DNA from: Bacteroidota bacterium | Lineage (GTDB): Bacteria; Bacteroidota; Bacteroidia; Sphingobacteriales; Sphingobacteriaceae | DNA length: 22,622 nucleotides | Reading direction: 5' to 3' | Assembly: GCA_025355225.1 (NCBI GenBank) | Contig: JANYAB010000003.1 | Location: 1-22,622 of the forward strand | Shown: piece after piece, positions 12,930-19,756 of the stretch | Numbering within the stretch: position 1 is the stretch's first letter | Layout: every line of letters starts with the position of its first letter | Made by a program: the position numbers and the translations under genes | The notes under the pieces: generated by a model | The model's database searches: none | The model's input: only the letters and a program-made list of their open reading frames with translations | What the model was told of the DNA's origin: nothing

Positions 12930-13432
12930 TAAAACGTATATTTCAAACCCAAACCCGGCGCAACATCAAAAAATGGGCCTGTAGCCAATTCAATTCTCGG
13001 GTTCAGGTCAAGACTAATGGCAATAGGGGATTGCGGGATCACGTATTCAAGACCCAGCACACCGTCGGCGCCTAATAATATCTGGTTGCTGTTATATTGT
13101 TGATTATCGCCATTAAATCGCTTATATACACCCGCACCGACAGCGCCAATGTGTGCACCGAAGCCATAATAAAACCTGAACCCTTCAGTATTGAAAACTT
13201 TTTGGTTAATCTCATACAAACCGGTTACCACCAGCCCATGCGAGCGAAATCCTAAAATACCTTCGAGCGAAGTTGTGCCGTTCATAAAGTATTTACCGGA
13301 GATGCCATTCTCGTAACCACCAAATTTTAACCCGGCTGCAAATTGATAATTGGGCTTATAATCCTGAGCAATAGAATTTTTACTGACAAAAAATGTAATA
13401 AGAATAAATAATAAGTAGCTTGTTTTTTTCAT
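12929..13432 (-). CDS. Small outer-membrane beta-barrel protein
   Basis: A 167-residue exported protein. The start at 13432 opens the signal sequence MKKTSYLLFILITFFVSKNS ending IAQDY (cleavage after Ala22); an upstream in-frame ATG would add 13 residues ahead of a proper signal, so it was rejected. The mature part is short amphipathic strands with many Gly and aromatic residues (YQFAAGLKFGGYENGISGKY, GFRSHGLVVTGLYEIN, FRFYYGFGAHIGAVGAGVY, LLGADGVLGLEYVIPQSPIA) and ends in VAPGLGLKYTF, a terminal Phe that fits BAM-dependent barrel insertion. Probably an eight-stranded barrel of OmpA/OmpW-like size, function unknown. Convergent with the subtilase gene. Confidence 0.8.
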   Translation of the reverse strand: MKKTSYLLFILITFFVSKNSIAQDYKPNYQFAAGLKFGGYENGISGKYFMNGTTSLEGILGFRSHGLVVTGLYEINQKVFNTEGFRFYYGFGAHIGAVGAGVYKRFNGDNQQYNSNQILLGADGVLGLEYVIPQSPIAISLDLNPRIELATGPFFDVAPGLGLKYTF

Positions 13433-13936
13433 GATATTGTATACAACTGAGGGTAGAAAATGTTTATGCAAATAACGGTAGTTCTTTCAATTTAATTGTT
13501 ATTAAGATTATTATGCTACATATTATGTTGATTCTCAGCATAAATAAATTGTTTAATATTATTTTTTAATTTAGTTGTTAAGTAACAGTCGTCGTTGATA
13601 AAATTTAGAAATGCAACTATTTGACCCAGCCCACTGGCAACCACAAGTCGCATGATTAGAATTGTTCAGTCCAGATAGAATAAAGTATTCTTTATCTATA
13701 CTCCCTTCACATTTAAGAGAAAACACTTAAACTGACGGTAAATTATACTCGTTAGCATTGTATTTACCACAGTACCGGAAACGTGCATAATGTATCAAAA
13801 ACGTGCAGTGGGTTAGATTGCTAAATTGCATATTGATCTGATAATCAACTTGATATATCGATGGCATCTATTTGGCATTCCTTGGAGCAAGCTTTTATAA
13901 ACCCATAATCATATACCAATATTAAAAATATTTATC
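13433..13936. other. Intergenic spacer between divergent barrel and serine hydrolase genes
   Basis: AT-rich, without a credible coding frame on either strand. It must hold promoters for both flanking genes, but no exact TTG-N19-21-TAnnTTTG match was found. One item stands out: the direct repeat AAACGTGCA at 13779-13787 and 13798-13806, with repeat starts 19 nt apart, about two helical turns. This spacing would suit a dimeric regulator, but the evidence is slight. Confidence 0.4.
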
Positions 13937-15325
13937 ATGAAAAAAATCTCTTTACTTTTAATTCTTTCAGCTATCTCAGCGTTCGGCTTTGCCCAGCAAC
14001 AATACACACTAAGTTTCGCACAACTGAAAGAATATGAGGGCTTATATGAGTACGTAAGCCATACCACGCTTAGGGTAGCCGCTTCGCCCAGGGACAACCA
14101 ATTATTTTTGATCGTTAATCAAAGTAAATATGCTTTAACGCCTGTTGAAAAAAATATATTTCAGACTGGATCGAAAGATAGGATTGAATTTTTAAGAAAT
14201 AAATCAAATGCTTTAACATCTTATGTCTTGCACAACGACACATTTAAACTGATTAATAAAAACATAGTGAACCCTAAAAGCATGTGGTATCCCCGGCTCG
14301 AAACTTTTAAGGGGTTTATTAAGCCTAAAGATTTAAAAGACGGATTGCAAATTGGCACCATTGAAAAGTCGGGTTTGGACACAGCGTTATTGACCGAGAT
14401 GATGCGAAAAATAACGGATGGAACTTATCAGAATGTTCATAGCGTTATAATAATAAAGGATGGCAAACTTGTATTTGAAGAGTATTTTTATGAATATAAT
14501 ATAGACAGTTTGCAGGAGCTGCGTTCGGCCACTAAAAGTTTTGTTTCGGCGTTGACAGGAATTGCTATTGAGAAAGGGGCCATTAAAAGCAAAAATGAGA
14601 AGGTACTTCCGTTCTTTCCGGAATACACGTTCGATCATATGTCGGATAGAAAAAAGCAGATCACTATTGAAAATTTGCTTGCTAATCAGAACGGGCTTGA
14701 TTGTGACATAAGCAATGAAAAATCAGAAGGAAACGAAACAAAAATGGATTATTCTGATGACTGGGTAAAATTCACTTTGGATTTGCCGATGATTGATACT
14801 CCGGGAGGTAAAGGGATGTATTGTTCGGGCAACCCGGTTACATTAGGGCGTATTATTGAAAAGACAACAAAAAAAGCATTGCCCGAATTTGCGACAGAAA
14901 ATCTTTTCGATCCTTTAGGTATTAAAAAATTCAAATGGAATTTTAAACCGGATAAATCAAATGCTGAAGATTATTGCCAGCTTTATTTAAGTCCAAGGAA
15001 CATGGCTAAATTCGGGCTTATGTATCTTAACCAGGGTAACTGGAATGGTAAGCAAATAGTTCCTTCTACTTGGGTAAAACAATCGTTTGCAAAGCATTCA
15101 GTTGTCCAGGGTGTTGATTATGGTTACTTGTGGTGGCTCAAAAATTTAGACGCCAATGGTGTTACCTACTATGGCAAAGCCGCCCAGGGAAACGGGGGAC
15201 AAAAAATTTATATCTGGGAGGAACAAAATATGGTGACTGTGATAACAGGTGGAAATTATAATACGCAATCCCCGTCAAACGAGCTGATCAGCAAATACAT
15301 TCTCCCTGCGTTCAATAAAAAATAA
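13937..15325 (+). CDS. Exported serine hydrolase, beta-lactamase/PBP4-like fold, with N-terminal DUF3471-like domain
   Basis: A 462-residue protein with a signal peptide (MKKISLLLILSAISAFGFAQ). Residues about 27-110 (LKEYEGLYEYVSHTTLRVAA..., LRNKSNALTSYVLHNDTF) resemble the DUF3471 beta domain that usually sits at the C-terminus of such hydrolases. The catalytic domain (about 140-460) has the S-x-x-K motif as SATK (nucleophile Ser197, base Lys200), the second motif around Tyr295 (MYCSGNPVTLGRIIEK) and a third, KTG-equivalent loop as QGNGGQ (417-422). The class C beta-lactamase / D-alanyl-D-alanine carboxypeptidase family includes esterases and peptidases; nothing here argues specifically for antibiotic resistance. 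Periplasmic, apparently monocistronic, with a strong hairpin downstream. Confidence 0.88.
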   Translation: MKKISLLLILSAISAFGFAQQQYTLSFAQLKEYEGLYEYVSHTTLRVAASPRDNQLFLIVNQSKYALTPVEKNIFQTGSKDRIEFLRNKSNALTSYVLHNDTFKLINKNIVNPKSMWYPRLETFKGFIKPKDLKDGLQIGTIEKSGLDTALLTEMMRKITDGTYQNVHSVIIIKDGKLVFEEYFYEYNIDSLQELRSATKSFVSALTGIAIEKGAIKSKNEKVLPFFPEYTFDHMSDRKKQITIENLLANQNGLDCDISNEKSEGNETKMDYSDDWVKFTLDLPMIDTPGGKGMYCSGNPVTLGRIIEKTTKKALPEFATENLFDPLGIKKFKWNFKPDKSNAEDYCQLYLSPRNMAKFGLMYLNQGNWNGKQIVPSTWVKQSFAKHSVVQGVDYGYLWWLKNLDANGVTYYGKAAQGNGGQKIYIWEEQNMVTVITGGNYNTQSPSNELISKYILPAFNKK

Positions 15326-15348
15326 CAGTCGTTCAAAAAATAAAGCTT

Positions 15349-15389
15349 TTAGCAAAGAGATAAAAGTAAAATTTTTATCTCTTTGCTAA
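15349..15389 (+). terminator. 17-bp perfect hairpin after the serine hydrolase gene
   Basis: TTAGCAAAGAGATAAAA (15349-15365) and its exact complement TTTTATCTCTTTGCTAA (15373-15389) flank a 7-nt loop. The stem is long and AT-rich; a CTTTTT run follows at 15394-15399. Placed 24 nt after the stop, it is a likely transcription terminator or 3'-end stabiliser of the hydrolase transcript. Confidence 0.6.
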
Positions 15390-15512
15390 TCCACTTTTTG
15401 CTAACTGTTAATTAAAACGAAGGTTAATACCTGGGTAAACTTATTTCGACAAAGACTCGGAATAATAACGCCCTCACCCTAAAACATTTAACAATATTTA
15501 ACAAGATCGTCG

Positions 15513-15543
15513 TTTGATTACTAAGTTTTTAGTTATACCTTAG
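15513..15543 (+). promoter_or_regulatory. Candidate promoter of the TonB-receptor-like / GLPGLI operon
   Basis: TTTG at 15513-15516 is followed after 19 nt by TACCTTAG at 15536-15543, which matches TAnnTTTG at all but one position. The start codon at 15561 lies 17 nt downstream, as for other promoters in this window. The mismatch keeps confidence low. Confidence 0.38.
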
Positions 15544-15560
15544 GTCACTAACTCGACCTT

Positions 15561-18356
15561 ATGCGATTCACAATTTTACTCTTCCTGTTTCTTGGCCTGG
15601 GCATAGTTCCTTTATTCGCTCAAAATAATTACTCCATAAACGGGGCTGCAGCCGATAGCGTTGCCAATGTTAAACTTCGCAATACTTCAGTAGTAATTCT
15701 AAACGCAAAGGATTCTATTCTTATAAAATTCACACGGGCTGTTCAAAATGGCTCATTCAACGTCGGTAACCTTAGCAAAGGGAAATTCATATTGCTGGTA
15801 TCGTATCCAGGTTACGCTGATTATGTGGAGCATTTCAGTTTGGATTCCGTACATAGCACGCATGATTTTGGCGCGATCAGCATGAAACTTAAAGCAAGGA
15901 TATTACAGGAGGTATTAATCAAAGGTACCGCTGTCGCTATAAAAATAAAGGGCGATACCACAGAATTCAACGCTGCTGCTTATAAAATACAGCCTAATTC
16001 AAAGGTTGAAGACCTGCTGAAACAACTGCCGGGCATTGAAGTAGACAAGGATGGCAAAATTACGGCCCAGGGGCAGGCTGTAAATAAGGTGCTGGTGGAT
16101 GGTGAGGAATTTTTTGGCGATGACCCTACACTTGTCACCAAAAACATACGGGGAGATATGGTGGACAAAGTGCAGCTATATGATAAAAAAAGCGACCAGG
16201 CAGCCTTTACAGGAATTGATGACGGCCAAAAAACCAAGACCATCAACATTAAACTAAAGGAGGATAAAAAGAATGGATACTTCGGTAAAACCGAAGATGG
16301 AGGCGGTACCAACGGGTATTACCAGGGCCAGGTATTGTTTAATGCATTTAAAGCAAAACAGAAATTTTCTGTATATGGCACAACGGGAAATAATAGTAAA
16401 GTGGGGTTGGGCTGGGAAGACAACCAAAAATATGGCTCATCAGAAAATGTGCAGTTTGGCGACAGCGGCGAAATATATATTACCGGCGGCGGGGGCGATG
16501 ATCTTGATTCGTTCGATGGCAGGTACAACGGGCAGGGGATACCATTGGCAAGGACCGGCGGAATGCATTACGATACCAAATGGAACAACGATAAAGAATC
16601 CATCAATGCCAATTATAAAATAGGCTCCATTAACGTTGACGGCACCAGCAACAATTTAACACAAAATAACTTGCCGGATACAATTCTAAACAGCAGTTCG
16701 AGCCAAATATTTTATAACTACATGTTCAGGCAAAAGCTGGATGCAGTTTACCAGGTAAAACTGGATACCAGCTCTAACCTGAAGCTTTCTGTCGACGGAA
16801 CTTTTAAACACAGTCAAACCCGCAATAATTATAACTCATCAATGATGCGCAACGACACCCTGGTAAACACCAGTACCCGTGATCTAACAAACACCGTTGA
16901 CCAAAAAGCATTTAACGCCAGCGCTTTTTACACCAAAAAATTTAAAAAGACCGGGAGAACATTTTCGTTTAATATTAGTGAGTCCTATAGTCAGAGCGAC
17001 GCAAAAGGATACTTAAAATCTGAGATCGACTTTTTCAACGCCCAGCATCAAAAGGACAGTTCGCAACTTATTGATCAATTCAAAACCAACAACCTTAAGA
17101 GTTCGGCATTAACTACCAACATGACGTATTCCGAGCCATTTTCCAAAACTTTTGCTATTGTAGTGAATTACGGAATAGGGATTGATAACAGCAGCGCCGA
17201 CAGGAGATCTTTTAATCGGTCGTCGGCCGGCAATTACAATATTTTGGTCGACTCACTGAGCAGTAATTACAAATTGAACCAGTTTTCGAACCAGGCGGGT
17301 GCCATTTTCAATTATAAAAAAGGTAAAACAATTATAAATTTCGGCACGAAAGTAATGGATGTAAACTTTCACCAGGTTGATGAGCACACCAATAATGTAT
17401 TGGACAGGAATTTTATAAACTGGGCGCCGCAAGCAAGTTATCAGTATCGTTTTTCACAGCAAAAATCGTTCAGGCTAAGCTATAATGGCAATACAACCCA
17501 GCCTTCGTTAGACCAAATTCAGCCGCTAAGGGTAAATAATGACCCGCTAAACATAGTATTAGGCAACCCTGGTCTTACACCATCATTTACTAACCGTTTT
17601 AATATCAACTATAACTCGTATAAAATCTTAACAAGTCAGTATATATGGCTATATGGGGATTATTCTTTCACCAGCAACCCCATAGTTAACAATACCACAA
17701 CGAACCCCATTTCCGGAAAAAGCATAAGCCAGGCATTTAACCTGGGCAGCAAAAAAACATCCAGTTTCTTTTTGGGTGCCAATTTTGACAAGAAAATTGA
17801 AAAGCTGGATATGAATATGGGGTTCAGTTTAAATGCAAATGGGAATATCTATTATAACCTTGCAAACAATGTGTTGAATATGACAAAAAGTTATACTTAT
17901 AATCCCCGGTTAAGTTTTTCTAAATACAAAGAAAAAAAATTTGATTTTTACCTGTCTGGGGGGCCAACATATACTATTAATGAATCATCATTGCAGCAAC
18001 AGGCCAATAATAATGGCGGAGGATTTAAAGCAGATGGTCAATTCAATATATACCTTCCGGGAAAGTTCCAGATAGGATCATATAGTAATTACGAATATAC
18101 CGCCAAAACAGCATCGTTCAACCATGATTTCAGTAAATTGATCATTAATGCATTTATTATCAGAACTTTTTTAAAAGGTGACAATCTGAAGCTTGAACTT
18201 TGGGGGAATGATCTGCTCAACCAAAATGTCGGCTTCAACAGAAATGCTACCGCCAACCTGATCACGCAAAATAGTTACACCACAATTAAACGGTATTTTA
18301 TGTTTTCCATCATTTATGACTTCACCAAAATGGGTGGGGGCGCACCAAAAAAATAA
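15561..18356 (+). CDS. TonB-dependent-receptor-like outer membrane beta-barrel protein
   Basis: A 931-residue outer-membrane protein. The signal peptide ends at Ala20 (GLGIVPLFA-QNN). Residues about 25-115 form a carboxypeptidase-regulatory-like beta-sandwich with the typical GYADYVEHFSLDSV segment. The plug follows at about 117-235, with DTTEFNAAAYKIQPNSKVED, LLKQLPGIEVDKDGKI (152-167), VNKVLVDGEEFFGDDP and VQLYDKKSDQAAFTGIDDGQ. The rest is a barrel rich in Asn, Tyr and Ser, including the GNPGLTPSFTNRFNINYNSY motif near residue 670. This is the 'outer membrane beta-barrel family' that resembles SusC/TonB receptors but lacks a SusD partner. No TonB box was seen. The next gene starts 4 nt later, so the two form an operon; cargo unknown. 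Confidence 0.9.
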   Translation: MRFTILLFLFLGLGIVPLFAQNNYSINGAAADSVANVKLRNTSVVILNAKDSILIKFTRAVQNGSFNVGNLSKGKFILLVSYPGYADYVEHFSLDSVHSTHDFGAISMKLKARILQEVLIKGTAVAIKIKGDTTEFNAAAYKIQPNSKVEDLLKQLPGIEVDKDGKITAQGQAVNKVLVDGEEFFGDDPTLVTKNIRGDMVDKVQLYDKKSDQAAFTGIDDGQKTKTINIKLKEDKKNGYFGKTEDGGGTNGYYQGQVLFNAFKAKQKFSVYGTTGNNSKVGLGWEDNQKYGSSENVQFGDSGEIYITGGGGDDLDSFDGRYNGQGIPLARTGGMHYDTKWNNDKESINANYKIGSINVDGTSNNLTQNNLPDTILNSSSSQIFYNYMFRQKLDAVYQVKLDTSSNLKLSVDGTFKHSQTRNNYNSSMMRNDTLVNTSTRDLTNTVDQKAFNASAFYTKKFKKTGRTFSFNISESYSQSDAKGYLKSEIDFFNAQHQKDSSQLIDQFKTNNLKSSALTTNMTYSEPFSKTFAIVVNYGIGIDNSSADRRSFNRSSAGNYNILVDSLSSNYKLNQFSNQAGAIFNYKKGKTIINFGTKVMDVNFHQVDEHTNNVLDRNFINWAPQASYQYRFSQQKSFRLSYNGNTTQPSLDQIQPLRVNNDPLNIVLGNPGLTPSFTNRFNINYNSYKILTSQYIWLYGDYSFTSNPIVNNTTTNPISGKSISQAFNLGSKKTSSFFLGANFDKKIEKLDMNMGFSLNANGNIYYNLANNVLNMTKSYTYNPRLSFSKYKEKKFDFYLSGGPTYTINESSLQQQANNNGGGFKADGQFNIYLPGKFQIGSYSNYEYTAKTASFNHDFSKLIINAFIIRTFLKGDNLKLELWGNDLLNQNVGFNRNATANLITQNSYTTIKRYFMFSIIYDFTKMGGGAPKK

Positions 18357-18360
18357 CGAT

Positions 18361-19137
18361 ATGAAATATACACTTATCTATATTACAGGCTTGCTGTTTT
18401 TAAACATCAGTTTATTTGCCCAGAATGCTCACTTTACTACATCAGGTACTATTGAGTTTGACAAAAACATCAATATGTATGCGATCATTAAAAAAAACAT
18501 TAACAAGGATAACGAGGCGTTTTATCAGCCGGCATTTGATCAATACAAAAAAACTCAGCCGCAATTTAAAATTCTGAAGAGTACGCTATCCTTTTCAAAT
18601 AATAAAACCCTGTTCACGCCAATCGTACCAGAAACAACTACAGGAGGAGGCTTTTTTAGCGACAGCCCCATGGGGAATCAAATCAATGTTGTTTATACCG
18701 ACCTTACGGGCAGTATCGGCATTATTCAAAAGAAAGTATTTGAAGAAACTTTCCTGCTAAAGGACAGCACACGAAAAATTAATTGGAAGATCACCGATGA
18801 AACACGCGAAATTGCGGGCTATATCTGCAGGCGGGCGAATGCCATCGTACTGGATTCTATCTATGTAGTGGCATTTTATACCACTGAAATCCCTGTTTCT
18901 GGTGGTCCTGAATCATTTACCGGCTTACCGGGAATGATATTGGGCGTGGCCCTGCCCCACGAAAATGTTACCTGGTTTGCCACTAAAGTAACTGATACCT
19001 CCCTGCCCGACAATGCATTAAATCCACCCAAAAAAGGTAAATCAACCGACAACAAAGGATTACGGACAACTTTGCAAGCTGCATTTAAGGATTGGGGAGA
19101 TTATGCAAAAGCTTACTTTAAGGCATTTTTGCTTTAG
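18361..19137 (+). CDS. GLPGLI family protein
   Basis: A 258-residue exported protein. The start at 18361 gives a signal peptide (MKYTLIYITGLLFLNISLFA-QNA) and sits 4 nt after the stop of the receptor-like gene; an earlier in-frame ATG inside that gene would place 15 polar residues in front. The family hallmark is FTGLPGMILGVALP near residues 193-206, preceded by WKITDETREIAGYICRRANA and IVAFYTTEIPVSGGPE-type sequence. GLPGLI proteins (named after this motif) have no established function and are common in Bacteroidota, often directly after receptor-like barrels. The pairing here suggests a periplasmic or outer-membrane partner of the barrel protein. Confidence 0.9.
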   Translation: MKYTLIYITGLLFLNISLFAQNAHFTTSGTIEFDKNINMYAIIKKNINKDNEAFYQPAFDQYKKTQPQFKILKSTLSFSNNKTLFTPIVPETTTGGGFFSDSPMGNQINVVYTDLTGSIGIIQKKVFEETFLLKDSTRKINWKITDETREIAGYICRRANAIVLDSIYVVAFYTTEIPVSGGPESFTGLPGMILGVALPHENVTWFATKVTDTSLPDNALNPPKKGKSTDNKGLRTTLQAAFKDWGDYAKAYFKAFLL

Positions 19138-19164
19138 CTTTAGCATCACAGCCTGGGGCGAAGA

Positions 19165-19566
19165 TTAATTGAAGGGCTCAAAACAATCATAATTTCTTAT
19201 TTTTATAATTTTCCCATCTTTGAACTCGTAAAATTGGGCAAAGTAGGCTTTCATTTGTCCGCCAGCCGGTATGTTGCCAAAAGGTATAGCTAAAATCCCG
19301 GTCCAAATAACCTCTAATGCAACTGTATTTTCGAAGATATAAGATTTTATAATATCATACTCTTCTTTTAATAATACTTTTTTACCCCTTTCAGCGGCTG
19401 CGGTCATGTCACTTAAATTCCTGATCCCGGTATTCTTGGTTAACGCATTTGGAAACTCTATTTGTTCTATATCGGGATGATAAAACTGAAGTAGTTCTTC
19501 GGCTGATGACCTATTTTGAAGGGTTTTAATAAAGTCAATAGCAATCGATTTAATATCCTTTTGCAT
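19165..19566 (-). CDS. SnoaL-like / NTF2-superfamily protein
   Basis: A 133-residue protein with the cone-shaped NTF2-like pattern: an N-terminal helix pair (IAIDFIKTLQNRSSAEELLQ), the FYHPDIEQIEFPNAL strand with the typical Asp/Glu after Tyr-His-Pro, a helix, then four strands including VALEVIWTGILAIPFGNIPA, GGQMKAYFAQFYEFKDGKII and KIRNYDCFEP. The F-x-x-F-x-D-G-K-I-x-x-x-x-x-Y-D ending is the SnoaL-like hallmark. Such proteins act as small-molecule isomerases, hydrolases or binding proteins, and the substrate cannot be inferred. No signal peptide. Convergent with the GLPGLI gene (27-nt gap) and divergent from the glycoside hydrolase. Confidence 0.85.
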   Translation of the reverse strand: MQKDIKSIAIDFIKTLQNRSSAEELLQFYHPDIEQIEFPNALTKNTGIRNLSDMTAAAERGKKVLLKEEYDIIKSYIFENTVALEVIWTGILAIPFGNIPAGGQMKAYFAQFYEFKDGKIIKIRNYDCFEPFN

Positions 19567-19756
19567 GTGCTCGGTTTTGATAAAGCAATTTATTAAAAGT
19601 ATTATTGACTAAATAAATTTATGTTATTGTATTTTTAAAAAATGACCTGATAAAGAGGGAATTATATAACTTTATCTCGGGTAGATGTGTGATGTTGTTT
19701 TTAGCACTTAAACAAAATAGCTCAAACCTATATTAAACAATAAACCGATCATAAAT

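Noticed and set aside
15980..16312. A 110-codon minus-strand frame inside the receptor-like gene.
   Set aside because: It is a Ser/Pro-rich antisense shadow of the conserved plug domain, without start signals.
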